Shown: positions 17,960 to 27,611 of the stretch, in pieces
Layout: the number at the start of each line of letters is the position of its first letter
Position numbering within the stretch: position 1 is the first letter of the stretch
Assembly (NCBI GenBank): GCA_029781975.1
Contig: JAKOVQ010000010.1
Span: 62,001-126,000, forward strand
Length of the DNA: 64,000 bases
From: Acidobacteriota bacterium
Lineage (GTDB): Bacteria; Acidobacteriota; Thermoanaerobaculia; UBA5066
Reading direction: 5' to 3'
The notes under the pieces: generated by a model
Databases searched by the model: none
What the model saw: only the letters and a program-made list of their open reading frames with translations
What the model was told of the DNA's origin: nothing
Translations under genes and position numbers: made by a program

Positions 17960-19377
17960 CTCAGGGTCTCCACGAGCTCTTCGGGCGAGAGGAGGGCAAC
18001 GGTGAGGACGGCCGGCGCACGGCCGACCTCCACGTCCCGCTCGACCCGCCTCTCGAGCGGCGGGAGGGCCGCCAGCGAGACGCGGTAGCGGCCCTCGGGA
18101 AGCGCGAGCGAGACGGGGGTCGACGCGGCGTCGGGGATCGGGACGCTCCGCCCGCTCCCGGCCTCGACGACGGCGACGACCCGCGCGGCCGGCAGCGAGG
18201 CGATCCGGAGCTCCGAGAGGGGGAGCCGCGGGGCGGCCGGGCCGGCGGCGGCGGGTGTCGCCTTCCCGGCAGCTGCGGGGGAGGGGGCAGGTGCCCGCGG
18301 CCGGCGGGACCGGTTCGCGATCCCGGCCCAGACGAGGATCGCGAGGGCGGCCGCCGAGACGAGGACGGCGGCCGTGGTCCGCTCGAGGGCGCGACGGCTC
18401 GCCGACCGCTCCGACGCGGCCTGACCGACGAGCTGCGTCGGGCCGGTCGGGGTCCTCTTCCCCTCGTCGTCCTCGCCGACGTCCCCGGCCCTGGGGGCGC
18501 TCCCCGCGGAACGGAGGGCCGAGAGCATCCTCTGCGTGATCTCGCGGTACCCCTTCGGCCGGTCCTCGCGGCGCTTCTCGAGCATCTGCGCGACGAGCCG
18601 GACGAGGTCCATCGGGAGAGGCGGCGCGTCCGGCGGGGCGGCACACGGGGGGGCCGGCAGGTTCAGGTGGGCGGCGATGTACTCCACGGGGACCTTGGCC
18701 TCGAACGGCTTCCTCCCGGCGAGGACCTGGTAGGCGATCACGCCGAGGCTGTAGGCGTCGCTCCTCCAGTCGAGCGCGGCGCCGTGCCCGAGCGCGCCGA
18801 GCTGCTCGGGAGAGCCGTAGGCCACCTTGCCCAGGAAGAAGCCCGTGGCCGTGAGCGACTCGCCCTGCGCTCCTGGGTCGAACAGCTTGGCGACGCCGAA
18901 GTCGAGGAGCTTGACGATCTTCTCGCCGCCGTTGTCGACGACGAAGATGTTGTCCGGGGAGAGGTCGCGGTGGACGATCCCGCGCGACGCCAGGTACTCG
19001 AGCCCGTGGGCCGCCTGGATCAGGAGCGGGAGCGTCTCGGCGTAGGGGCGGCCGGCGTAGCTCCCGAGGGGCTTCCCTTCGAGGAACTCCATGGCGAGGA
19101 AGGGGGTCCCGTCCTCCTCGCCGATCTCGTAGAAGGTGACGATGTTGGCGTGGAGGAGCCCCTTGAGGATGTCGGCCTCGCGCTCGAACCGCTGCCGCGC
19201 CTCGGCGACGTGAGGGACGCTCTCGTCTCCCGACGTCTCGGCCTCGCGGATGACCTTGAGCGCGACGACCCGGCCGTCCCGCTCGTCGACCGCGCGGTAG
19301 ACGATCCCCATCCCGCCCCGTCCGACGCGCCGGACGATCCGGTAGTGCGCGATCCGCTCGACGGGACCGGGCGTCAG
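17956..19377 (-). CDS. Membrane Ser/Thr protein kinase with PEGA-like tail (probable CTG start)
   Basis: A 473-residue Hanks kinase counted from CTG 19377. It has VGRGGMGIVYRAVD, K41, HRDLSPDN with D138, and DFG at 159-161, so it should be active. A linker precedes one transmembrane helix (about 335-354), and an Ala/Pro stretch leads to a C-terminal PEGA-like beta domain (about 385-455). The first ATG (19311) would cut off the glycine-rich loop, and no ATG, GTG or TTG lies in frame between them. CTG 19377 has GGAGG 4 nt upstream and is the best start. The gene begins 25 bp after the large secreted-protein gene and overlaps the barrel gene, forming one unit. Confidence 0.88.
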   Translation of the reverse strand: MTPGPVERIAHYRIVRRVGRGGMGIVYRAVDERDGRVVALKVIREAETSGDESVPHVAEARQRFEREADILKGLLHANIVTFYEIGEEDGTPFLAMEFLEGKPLGSYAGRPYAETLPLLIQAAHGLEYLASRGIVHRDLSPDNIFVVDNGGEKIVKLLDFGVAKLFDPGAQGESLTATGFFLGKVAYGSPEQLGALGHGAALDWRSDAYSLGVIAYQVLAGRKPFEAKVPVEYIAAHLNLPAPPCAAPPDAPPLPMDLVRLVAQMLEKRREDRPKGYREITQRMLSALRSAGSAPRAGDVGEDDEGKRTPTGPTQLVGQAASERSASRRALERTTAAVLVSAAALAILVWAGIANRSRRPRAPAPSPAAAGKATPAAAGPAAPRLPLSELRIASLPAARVVAVVEAGSGRSVPIPDAASTPVSLALPEGRYRVSLAALPPLERRVERDVEVGRAPAVLTVALLSPEELVETLR

Positions 19378-19402
19378 GCCGCCTCCACGCCTGGTGAGGT
19401 CC

Positions 19403-22400
19403 TCAGCGTCCGGTGCCGGCCGAGGCCGGGCGGAGGAAGATGTTGGCCGGGTCGCCGGTCGCGAGGTTGATCTTGGAGGCGAAGGCCATGAAGACCCCGT
19501 CCCCGTCCACCTGCCTCACGACGACGCGGACGTCGGTCAGCTCCCCGAGCGAGAGGCCGAGGACCTTGCCGAAGAGCTCGCGCGAGAAGTAGGCGAACGG
19601 CGCAAGCTGGATCGTCGCCGTCGCGAGGGGGACGAACGAGCCCGGGAGGTACGCCGAGACGGCGACGGTACACGGCGCGTCGGCGACCTCCTGGAGGATC
19701 AGGTTCGTCCGGAAGAGCGAGGAGTTCTCGGCGCCGTCGATCTGGACCGTCCCGAGGTTCGACTGGAACGACGAGTAGCCGTGGAGGTACGAGTAGCCCT
19801 CCATCCCGGTCTTGAACTCGCCGCGGCTCTGGTCGTTCGGGTCCGCGGTGTAGGTCTCCGTCTGGACGTCGACGTCGGTCCAGTTGCTGTTCCAGCTCCC
19901 GTCGGCGTTCCGGCTCGCCTCGACCCTGACGGCGCCGAAGTCGGCCGCGTCCGTCCCGAAGCCCTGGTAGAGGATGTCGTCGAGCGTGAAGGCCTGGCCG
20001 GGCCCGAGGCCGACGAGGACCTGGCCGCCGCGGGGCGCGCCGTCCGTCCCGAGGAACCTCAGGATCACGCTCCGCTGCTCCTGCTGGCTCACGTTGGTCA
20101 GCACGACCCGGGTCTTCCAGAACGGCTCGCTCCCGTTCTCGAACGCCGCTCCGGGCGCGTGGACGACCGGCAGGAGGAGAGGCGCGGGGGCGCCGTCGAA
20201 GGGGAGCGTCGACGACGCGAACGGCCGCCGCGTCACGGTGGCCGCGGCGTCGGCCGGAGGGATCGGCGTCAGCGCCTTGCTCGACACCCCGACCCGGAGC
20301 GAGGCGTCCTGCGTCCCGTCGTCGATCACGGTCGCGAACGGGACGACGGCGCCTCCCCGGCCGAAGGGGGTCCCCGCCTCCCCCTGGTAGCCGACCTCGA
20401 CGTACGGCGAGGAGCTGATGGGGTCGGGGCCGAACAGGTCGGCGTCGGAGATCTGGATCGACCCCTTCGCGGGGACCGTGACGGTGAACCGGGCCACGGC
20501 GTCGCCGATTCCCGAGACCCCCCGGAACGAGGCGACCTCGACGTTCGTCGCGATCCCCGTCGTCTCGGTCAGGATGATGTTCGTCCGCCGCCTGGCGTCG
20601 TGGGCGAGCCCGGTCACGACGTACCGCGGGTCGTCGATCCGGGCCCCTTCGCCGGGAGTCGTCGGCCGCATCTCGAACCCGTACTGGCCCGACGTCACCG
20701 TGGTCGAGAAGACCTGCCCCCCCTGCGCGCGGCGCGAGAGGACGACCGGCTCGATCGGCGTGTTCGCCACCAGCGCCGTCGCGCTCACCGTCGGCGCGGT
20801 GGAGCGGACCTCGAGCGACGCGGCTCCGTCGGATCCCATGACGCGGCCCACGAGGTTCCGGAAGCGGCGGGTCTCGCCCGGCTCGAGCGTCACGTCGGCC
20901 CTCCGGGCCCTGGGCGAGCTCGCGCCCTCCCCGAGCGGCGCGAGGATGAGGGAGACCTGGGCCGGCGAGACGGCGTCGACGTTCGTGATCCAGAGGTCGG
21001 AGCCGAACCGGCCGACCCCCTTCAGGTCGGGTGCGTTCGGCAGGGAGGCGAAGAGGAGGCGGGACCGGACGACGCCCGCGCCGGCCGGGTCGCCCGGCGG
21101 GATCAGGAGGAGCGCCGGACCGTCGTCGACGACCGTCAGCGTCTGGGTCGCGTCGGGCTGACCCTGCGTGGTCAGGGAGATGGTCGCCACCTCGGTCCCG
21201 TTCTCGGCGCGCCGCAGGCTCCTGTCGACGAGGACGCGGAGCTGTCTCCTCTCGCCCGGCGCGAGGGGCCGGTCCCAGGGCTGCCCGTCGAGGGAGGCGA
21301 CCGAGAGCCAGGGGAGCCGGATGGAGCTGACGAAGGAAGCCGTGGTCGAGCCCGGGTTCACGAGCGTCACGAAGGCGGGGGTGGCGAGCGGGTCGACGTC
21401 GACCTGCGCCGGGTCGAACGTGACGGGGAGCTGCGCCGGCCCCGTGCCGGCGGCCGCGTCGACCGGGACGAAGAGGGAGCCGCTCGGGGTCCAGAGCTCG
21501 ATCCGCGTGTGGATCGGGTGCCCGTCCGAGGGACGCGTCCTCAGGGCCGCCGCGACTCGCCTCACCTCCCCGGGCTGGAGGGAGAAGGTCGCCTCGGAGT
21601 AGGAGAGCGGCGCTCCGGCGTCCCGGATCTCGACGTCGAGCTTCTGGGTCCCCCCGTTCCTGACGGCGAACCAGATCGGCGGCATGTCGGCTCCCGGCGG
21701 CACCACCAGGGGCGCCGGCTCGGAGACGAGGAAGAGGGTCCCCGGCGGGGCCGGACCGACGGTCACCCGCTTGACGGGAGACCAGGGCCCGACCGTCCCG
21801 CAGCTGACCTCGGCCCGGACCTGGTAGAGGTAGTCGCCGGGAGGGTCGGAGAAGGAGGCCGACGGGGTCTCGGAGACCGACTCCTTGACCTCGCCGAACG
21901 CCGTCCGGCGGACCCGGTAGCGGATCCGGATCGTCGACGGCGCGTCGGCCGGCGTCACCGCGTCGGGTCCCGGTCCCCAGGTCACGACGTAGGTGGTGAG
22001 CGCGGGGGGGTTCTCGGGCGTCGACTCGGGCTCCGTCACCGCGAAGGGGGAAAGGCAGGCGTCGGTGAGCTTCACCGCGAGGACCTGCGACGTGGCGTAG
22101 ACGGCGGGCCCGGCGCAGCCGGACTGGGCGATGACGCGGTGATAGAGCGTCTGGGTCGAGTCGGAGACCGCCGGAAGCGCCAGGGAGGTCCGATCGGACT
22201 TCACGCGATAGACGCCCTGGGTGAAGTCAGGGTCCGTCGCCCTCTCGAGCGTGTAGAAGTCGGTCCTGCCGAGGAGGCCCTTGAGGACGGCGGTCCACGA
22301 GACCGAGTAGGTCTCTCCGCGGTGGACGGTCTGAGGCCCCGTCAGGACCGGGGCGGCGGGGGGGCAGCTCTGCCCTCCCGTCCCCTGCTGGGCGGGAGCT

Positions 22401-22489
22401 TCGGGGGCGAGCGCCAGTGCGGCCAGTGCTGCCATCACTGCGACCGCCGCCGGGAGGGGCGCGAAGCGGGAACGGGTGCGTCCGGGCAT
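19403..22489 (-). CDS. Large secreted multidomain protein with Ig/FN3-like modules
   Basis: A 1028-residue exported protein. Signal peptide about 1-34 (hydrophobic core, ending APAQQG). Residues 45-330 look like two or three fibronectin-III or Ig-like domains, each with cysteine pairs (the first after GGQSCPPAAP). The middle and C-terminal parts carry a repeated beta module with the pattern DLWITN / RVVLTN / RTNLIL, then a GETRRF, GQAFTL or FAYFSREL turn, seen about three times. No membrane anchor or catalytic motif is visible, so a surface or extracellular binding role is inferred. The ATG at 22489 has GGGGAAGAG upstream. The genes that follow encode a kinase and an outer-membrane barrel, suggesting joint work at the envelope. 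Confidence 0.75.
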   Translation of the reverse strand: MPGRTRSRFAPLPAAVAVMAALAALALAPEAPAQQGTGGQSCPPAAPVLTGPQTVHRGETYSVSWTAVLKGLLGRTDFYTLERATDPDFTQGVYRVKSDRTSLALPAVSDSTQTLYHRVIAQSGCAGPAVYATSQVLAVKLTDACLSPFAVTEPESTPENPPALTTYVVTWGPGPDAVTPADAPSTIRIRYRVRRTAFGEVKESVSETPSASFSDPPGDYLYQVRAEVSCGTVGPWSPVKRVTVGPAPPGTLFLVSEPAPLVVPPGADMPPIWFAVRNGGTQKLDVEIRDAGAPLSYSEATFSLQPGEVRRVAAALRTRPSDGHPIHTRIELWTPSGSLFVPVDAAAGTGPAQLPVTFDPAQVDVDPLATPAFVTLVNPGSTTASFVSSIRLPWLSVASLDGQPWDRPLAPGERRQLRVLVDRSLRRAENGTEVATISLTTQGQPDATQTLTVVDDGPALLLIPPGDPAGAGVVRSRLLFASLPNAPDLKGVGRFGSDLWITNVDAVSPAQVSLILAPLGEGASSPRARRADVTLEPGETRRFRNLVGRVMGSDGAASLEVRSTAPTVSATALVANTPIEPVVLSRRAQGGQVFSTTVTSGQYGFEMRPTTPGEGARIDDPRYVVTGLAHDARRRTNIILTETTGIATNVEVASFRGVSGIGDAVARFTVTVPAKGSIQISDADLFGPDPISSSPYVEVGYQGEAGTPFGRGGAVVPFATVIDDGTQDASLRVGVSSKALTPIPPADAAATVTRRPFASSTLPFDGAPAPLLLPVVHAPGAAFENGSEPFWKTRVVLTNVSQQEQRSVILRFLGTDGAPRGGQVLVGLGPGQAFTLDDILYQGFGTDAADFGAVRVEASRNADGSWNSNWTDVDVQTETYTADPNDQSRGEFKTGMEGYSYLHGYSSFQSNLGTVQIDGAENSSLFRTNLILQEVADAPCTVAVSAYLPGSFVPLATATIQLAPFAYFSRELFGKVLGLSLGELTDVRVVVRQVDGDGVFMAFASKINLATGDPANIFLRPASAGTGR

Positions 22490-22547
22490 CTCTTCTCTTC
22501 CCCCTCGGGGGAGCGCGCCGCTAAGATGCCGGCGCCACGGTCCCTGG

Positions 22548-23450
22548 ATGAAGTGTCTCCCGACCCGGCCCACCTCACGCTTCCGGCTCGTTGCCAGCGC
22601 GATTTTCGTGGCCGGAATCGTCACGGCGACCCTCCCGGCGCCGCCGGCGGCGGCTCAGGAGCCGATCCTACCACCGGACTCCGCGGCCGGCCCCTTCCTC
22701 GAGGGGAGGTCCGCGGTCCTCGCCGGACGCTACCGGGAGGGGATCGCGCTCCTCAAGCGGGCGCTGGCGACCGGGCACACGAAGCCGCAGGAGCACTTCG
22801 GGACGAGCCGGCGCCCGGTCGACTTCTACGACCCCCACTACTGGCTCGGGCGGGCCCTGATGGAGGTGGGCGACGACGCCGACGCCGAGGCGGAGCTCCG
22901 AGCCTCGCTGGCGGCGGGCGTCATCCGGCGCCACGTCGAGTACTCGGACCTCGTCCAGAGGCTCGACGAGCTGGCCCGGCGCGCCGAGGCCCGACGAGCG
23001 GCCGCAGCACCGACGCCGCTCCCCACCCCCCTCCCGACGCCCGTGCCGACGCCGCTGGTCGTCGTCCGGCCGACGCCGCTGCCCCCCGTCCCGACCGTTC
23101 CCCCTACCCCGGAGCCGCTCGTCTCCAGCCCCCCCGGGACGCCCACCCCCTCGTCCGCGCGCGACGTCGAGGGTCTCCGCCCCGTCCTGGCGAGGCTCTC
23201 CGCCGGCGAGTGGAGGGAGGCGGAGGCGGCGCTCGCCCGCTACCGGAGGGACCGGCCCGCCTCGGCCGAGGCCGACCTGCTCGAGGCGGTGGCCCTCGGG
23301 AGCCGATACGTCCTCGAGGGGGCCCGGGAGCCCGGTCTCCTGACACGCGCCCGCGACCTGCTCGCGTCGTACCGGCGGCGCGGCGGCTCCCGGCGCGCCG
23401 AGGAGATCTGGATCTCTCCGTCCCTGCGAAAGCTCCTGGACGTCCGCTGA
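22548..23450 (+). CDS. Exported TPR-like protein with Pro/Thr-rich linker
   Basis: A 300-residue protein. Signal peptide to about residue 37 (ending PAAAQ). An N-terminal helical-repeat region contains GRYREGIALLKRAL and HYWLGRALMEVGDDADAEAEL, typical of tetratricopeptide repeats. A linker of about 45 residues built from PTPLPTP-type repeats follows, then a second repeat region (LSAGEWREAEAALARYRR). TPR domains bind proteins, so an envelope scaffold is likely; no partner is identified. It is divergent from the secreted-protein gene and starts 58 bp from it. TAAGAT lies 20 nt before the ATG. Confidence 0.7.
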   Translation: MKCLPTRPTSRFRLVASAIFVAGIVTATLPAPPAAAQEPILPPDSAAGPFLEGRSAVLAGRYREGIALLKRALATGHTKPQEHFGTSRRPVDFYDPHYWLGRALMEVGDDADAEAELRASLAAGVIRRHVEYSDLVQRLDELARRAEARRAAAAPTPLPTPLPTPVPTPLVVVRPTPLPPVPTVPPTPEPLVSSPPGTPTPSSARDVEGLRPVLARLSAGEWREAEAALARYRRDRPASAEADLLEAVALGSRYVLEGAREPGLLTRARDLLASYRRRGGSRRAEEIWISPSLRKLLDVR

Positions 23451-23487
23451 GCGCCGGGGCGGCCAGCCTCTCGGCCTCGACCCCGGC

Positions 23488-24762
23488 TCACCTCCTGCGG
23501 ACGACACGGGTCCCGGCCACGAGGTCGTGGAGCGCTCGGCGGTCCCTCCGGAAGAGTGGCAGGAGGAACCCGATCCCGGCCGGGAGGGAGCTCAGGAGGA
23601 GCCCGAGGGCCCGGACGACCGCCGTCCTGAGCCCGATCCCGGCGGCCCCGGCGGGAGCCTCGTCCGCCACGACGGTGAGCCTCAGGAGGGCCTTGCCGGG
23701 CGTCCGCCCGTTCCTCGCCCACCCTCCCACCACGTACCAGACGTCCGCGGCCAGGATCAGGAGGCCACAGAGGAGCGAGATCCCCAGGAAGGCCCAGTCG
23801 CGGCTCGGCGAGGACTTCTGGAACTCCTGGCTGAAGAAGTAGATGAGGAAGACGGGCGAGAGGAGGAGGAGGTTGATCGCGGTGAGGATCACCCCGTCCA
23901 CGAAGGTCGCGAGGAGCCTGGGGAAAAAGCCCGCGAGCTGGACGTCGCCGAGACCTTCGCCAGGTTGCGCGAGCGGCGCCGACGGGCGCGCCCGGTCGGG
24001 AGCCGAAGGAGCGGCGCCGCCGAACCGGATCGGGATCTGGGAGAGGGTCGGGTCCCGCCCCGGCACACCCGGCCGCGTCTCGCTCGCCGGTCGGACCGTT
24101 CCCCCGGAAGGCGGAGGGGAGCCGGCGCCGGGCCGGAGCGTCAGGTCGGCCACGGCGGGCGCGCTCGGAGCGGGCGCCGGGCCGACCATGGAGGACTGAA
24201 CGGCGGCCATCGCGCTCGCCGCGGCGACGACCCCCTTGCCGGGCCGCGCCTGGGCGTCGGGGGCGTTGCGAAGGAGGTCGCCCGCGGAGATCTCCAGGGC
24301 TCCCGGCGGGACCGGCTCCGGCCCGCTTTCCGGCAATCCCCCGGCGGTCCGTCCGGGAGGGGGAGGAGGGGGCGGCTGCGGCCCTCGGATCGCCTGCTGC
24401 GCGCTCTGGGGGAGGAGGGCCGTCCGGTCGACGGGGGCCTCCGTCTCGACGAGCCGGTACTCGATGATGGCGGCGCCGACCTGGATCCGGTCGCCGCTGG
24501 CGACGCGGACCTCGTTCACGACCCTCCGTCCCGAGACGTAGGTCCCGTTGGAGGAGTTGAGGTCCTTCAGGACCGCCGTCCCCTTCGTGAACGTGAGGAG
24601 GGCGTGCGTGCGGGAGACCGACTCGTGGTCGACCCGGACCGTCGCGGTCCGGCTTCGGCCGATCGTCACCTCCCCTTCCGACAGCTCGAGGTCCCGGCCG
24701 TCGACGACGAGGACATAGCGCCACGGTCCTTCCGGCACGGCTGCGGGCGATTCTAGCGTCAC
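23488..24762 (-). CDS. FHA domain - RDD membrane protein
   Basis: A 424-residue fusion. The N-terminal FHA domain (about 25-100: TIGRSRTATVRVDHESVSR, then LKDLNSSNGTYVSG) keeps the Arg, Ser and Asn residues that bind phosphothreonine. A long Pro/Ala/Gly linker (120-275) leads to an RDD membrane domain (275-424: FFPRLLATFVDGVI, two hydrophobic spans, then NGRTPGKALLRL and the final helix pair). RDD proteins are suspected transporters or exchangers of unknown substrate. The FHA part makes it a likely reader of kinase phosphorylation, and a kinase lies 4 kb away. The GTG start overlaps the uvrA stop (24759-24762), so expression is coupled to uvrA. Confidence 0.88.
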   Translation of the reverse strand: MTLESPAAVPEGPWRYVLVVDGRDLELSEGEVTIGRSRTATVRVDHESVSRTHALLTFTKGTAVLKDLNSSNGTYVSGRRVVNEVRVASGDRIQVGAAIIEYRLVETEAPVDRTALLPQSAQQAIRGPQPPPPPPPGRTAGGLPESGPEPVPPGALEISAGDLLRNAPDAQARPGKGVVAAASAMAAVQSSMVGPAPAPSAPAVADLTLRPGAGSPPPSGGTVRPASETRPGVPGRDPTLSQIPIRFGGAAPSAPDRARPSAPLAQPGEGLGDVQLAGFFPRLLATFVDGVILTAINLLLLSPVFLIYFFSQEFQKSSPSRDWAFLGISLLCGLLILAADVWYVVGGWARNGRTPGKALLRLTVVADEAPAGAAGIGLRTAVVRALGLLLSSLPAGIGFLLPLFRRDRRALHDLVAGTRVVRRR

Positions 24763-27611
24763 GAGCGGCGTCGACCCGGCCGGCGGCCCCGTCCGGGACC
24801 CGGGCCCCCCGCCCGGAGGTGCCTCCGGACGGCCTCGGCCGTCGCCGTTCCGGCGTCCCTCAGGAAGGCCGACCTCGGCCCCTGGAAGACCACCTCGCCG
24901 CCGGCGTCTCCTCCTCCCGGCCCGAGCTCCACCAGGTGGTCGGCCGCGGCGAGGAACGCGGGGTTGTGCTCGACGGCCACGACCGAGTGACCGGCGGAGA
25001 CGAGCCGCCGGAGGACGACCAGGAGGACGCCGACGTCGCTCGGGTGAAGGCCCGTCGTCGGCTCGTCGAAGACGAAGAGGGCCCCGGGGCCGCGCGTCGC
25101 CTTGCGGAGGAACGCGGCGACCTTCAGCCGCTGCGCCTCGCCTCCGGACAGGGTCGAGGTCGCCTGGCCGAGCCTCAGGTAGGAGAGGCCGGCGTCGACG
25201 AGCGGGGTGAGCCGCTGGACGAGCGCCGGGACGTCCGCGAAGAGCTCGAGCGCCTCGGCGACCGTCGTCTCGAGGAGCTCGTCGACGTTCCTCCCGCGGA
25301 GCCGCACGGAGAGGACCTCCGGCTTGAAGCGCCTCCCGTCACAGGCGTCGCAGACGACCGTCACGTCCGCGAGGAACTGCATGTCGATCGAGACCGTCCC
25401 GTGGCCTTCGCACCTCTCGCACCGGCCCCCGGCCGCGTTGAAGCTGAAGCTGCCGGGCGCGAGGCCGGCCGCGCGAGCCGCGGGGGTGCGGGCGAAGAGC
25501 GCCCGGACCTCGTCCCACGCCTTCGTCACCGTCGCCGGGTTCGACCGCGCCGAGCGGCCGAGCGGGGACTGGTCGACGAGGACGACCTCGGAGAGCCGGT
25601 CGAGCCCCTCCACCCTGTCGTGCGGCCCCTGCTCGAGCGCCTGCGCGAGCTCCCGGTTCCCGAGAGCGCGCGCGGTAGCCGCCGCGAGGACGTCGACGAC
25701 GAGCGACGACTTCCCCGAGCCCGACATCCCCGCGACCGCGACGAGCCGGTTCAGGGGCAGGTCGACGGTGATCCCCTTCAGGTTGTGGGCGCGCGCGCCG
25801 ACGACGCGGAGCGAGCCGCCGCCGTACGGCGCGACCTCCTCGGCGAAGAGCTCCGCGCTCCCCTCCCCCCGGAGCGACTCGCCGGTCGCCGTCGCCGCGC
25901 CCGCCAGCGCCGCGGGAGGCCCCTCGAAGACGAGGCTCCCCCCCTCCCGGCCGGCACGGGGACCGAGGTCGATGACGTGGTCCGCGGCGCGGACGACGTC
26001 GAGGTCGTGCTCCACCACGCAGACGGCGTTCCCCGAGCCGGCCAGCCGCCGGAGGACGGCGAGGAGGCGCTCCGTGTCGACGGGATGGAGCCCCACCGTC
26101 GGCTCGTCGAGGACGTAGAGCGTCCCGGTCAGCGCGTTGCCGAGGGCCGCGCCGAGCTGCACGCGCTGCGCCTCCCCTCCCGAGAGCGTCCGGACCGTCC
26201 GCCCGAGCGTGAGGTACCCGAGCCCCACCTCGACGAGGGTCCGGACGCGCCGGCGGGCGTCCTCGACGAGCGAGGACGCCCGGGCCCGCCGGGCGGGGGT
26301 CAGGTCGAGCGAGCCGAGGACGTCCGTCAGCGCGTCGAGGGGGAGGTCGCAGAGCTCGGGAAGCGAGCGCCCTCCGAGGCGGGCGGCCCGGGCCAGCGGA
26401 TTGAGCCGGCCGCCAGCGCAGTCGGGGCAGACGGTGAAGCCGCGGTAACGGGCGATCATCACCCGGACGTGGACCTTGTAGCGCTTCGTCTCGAGCCAGT
26501 CGAAGAGCCCCTTCACGCCGTACCAGGCGCCACGCCCGTTCCAGACGACGTCCCGCTCGCGCTCCGTCAGGTCGCGCCAGGGGACGTCGGTCCTCACCCC
26601 GTGGGCGCGGCAGGCCTTCCTCAGCTCGGGGTAGGCGCTCGCGTACGCCGGGGTGTTGAACGGCGCGATCGGCTTTTGGGCCAGGCTCCTGCCGGGATCG
26701 GGGATCACCTTCTCCGGGTCGAGCCCCGCGATCCTCCCGAACCCCTGGCAGGCCGGGCAGGCGCCGCGCGGGGAGTTGAAGGAGAAGAGGGCCGGCGTCG
26801 GCTCCTCGAAGGCGCGCGCGCAGCGGTTACAGGAGAGGCCACGGAGGTAGCGGCGCTCGCGCCCCTCTCCCCCGGCCTCGCGGACGAGGAGCGCGCCGTC
26901 GCCGACCGAGAACGCGGCCTCGAGGGAGGCGGCGAGCTCGGGGTCCCCGCGACGCAGGACGTGCCTCCCGACGACGAGACGGACCAGCCCGTCCGGGTGG
27001 GCCGGGGGGAGGGTCGCGGCGTCGAAGTCGGCGACGGAGCCGTCCGCGGCGGCCGCCCGGAAGAGGCCCGAGCGGAGCCAGCGCGGGGCCGCCTTCGCCG
27101 CCTCGCCCGCCGGGCGGGGAGCGAGGACGAGGAGGCGCGTCCCCTCGCCCCACCTCTCCAGGAGGTCGTCCCTCACGCTCGCGGGCGACTCGCGCCGGAC
27201 CGGCTCGCGGCACGCGGGGCAGACGACGTCGGCCGCCGCCGCGTAGAGGAGGCGGAGGACGTCGAGGATCTCCGTCGCCGTCCCCACCGTGGACCGCGCC
27301 GAGCGGGTCGGCGCCTTCTGCTCGATCGCGATCGCCGGGAGGAGGGGGTCGATCCGGTCCACGTCCGGCCGCTCCATCCGCTCGAGGAACTGCCGCGCGT
27401 AGGTCGACATCGACTCGACGAACCGTCTCTGCCCTTCGGCGTAGACCGTGTCGAAGGCGAGCGAGGACTTGCCCGACCCGGACGGCCCGGTGACGACGGT
27501 GAGGGCCCCCACCGGGATCGAGCAGGTCACCCCCCGGAGGTTGTGCGTCCGCGCCCCCTCGACCCGGATCGCACCCCTGTCGCGCGTCAGCGGCGCGCGA
27601 GGACGGCCCAC
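24759..27611 (-). CDS. uvrA: Excinuclease ABC subunit A
   Basis: The damage-recognition ATPase of UvrABC nucleotide excision repair. Two ABC modules are present: the first Walker A is GPSGSGKSS (42-50), the second GMSGSGKSS. Both carry LSGGEAQR signatures and DEPT Walker B motifs. Zinc sites are visible: a Cys pair in VVCPACREPV, CNRC paired with CPACQG, and CERCEGHG with CDACDG. At 950 residues it has normal length. The start is uncertain: GTG 27611 is the nearest standard codon and overlaps the methyltransferase end by 25 bp, while a CTG at 27590 is also possible. It lies in a minus-strand run of methyltransferase, uvrA and FHA-RDD. No uvrB or uvrC is in the window. Confidence 0.95.
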   Translation of the reverse strand: MGRPRAPLTRDRGAIRVEGARTHNLRGVTCSIPVGALTVVTGPSGSGKSSLAFDTVYAEGQRRFVESMSTYARQFLERMERPDVDRIDPLLPAIAIEQKAPTRSARSTVGTATEILDVLRLLYAAAADVVCPACREPVRRESPASVRDDLLERWGEGTRLLVLAPRPAGEAAKAAPRWLRSGLFRAAAADGSVADFDAATLPPAHPDGLVRLVVGRHVLRRGDPELAASLEAAFSVGDGALLVREAGGEGRERRYLRGLSCNRCARAFEEPTPALFSFNSPRGACPACQGFGRIAGLDPEKVIPDPGRSLAQKPIAPFNTPAYASAYPELRKACRAHGVRTDVPWRDLTERERDVVWNGRGAWYGVKGLFDWLETKRYKVHVRVMIARYRGFTVCPDCAGGRLNPLARAARLGGRSLPELCDLPLDALTDVLGSLDLTPARRARASSLVEDARRRVRTLVEVGLGYLTLGRTVRTLSGGEAQRVQLGAALGNALTGTLYVLDEPTVGLHPVDTERLLAVLRRLAGSGNAVCVVEHDLDVVRAADHVIDLGPRAGREGGSLVFEGPPAALAGAATATGESLRGEGSAELFAEEVAPYGGGSLRVVGARAHNLKGITVDLPLNRLVAVAGMSGSGKSSLVVDVLAAATARALGNRELAQALEQGPHDRVEGLDRLSEVVLVDQSPLGRSARSNPATVTKAWDEVRALFARTPAARAAGLAPGSFSFNAAGGRCERCEGHGTVSIDMQFLADVTVVCDACDGRRFKPEVLSVRLRGRNVDELLETTVAEALELFADVPALVQRLTPLVDAGLSYLRLGQATSTLSGGEAQRLKVAAFLRKATRGPGALFVFDEPTTGLHPSDVGVLLVVLRRLVSAGHSVVAVEHNPAFLAAADHLVELGPGGGDAGGEVVFQGPRSAFLRDAGTATAEAVRRHLRAGGPGPGRGRRPGRRRS

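Noticed and set aside
23008-23115. Short direct repeats resembling a CRISPR or minisatellite
   Set aside because: They encode a Pro/Thr-rich linker in frame inside the TPR-like protein. Units are short, irregular and without spacers.
19394-23842. A 1482-codon plus-strand frame across the secreted-protein gene
   Set aside because: It spans three real genes on both strands and has only low-complexity Arg/Asp/Gly sequence. This is an artefact of few stop codons in GC-rich DNA.
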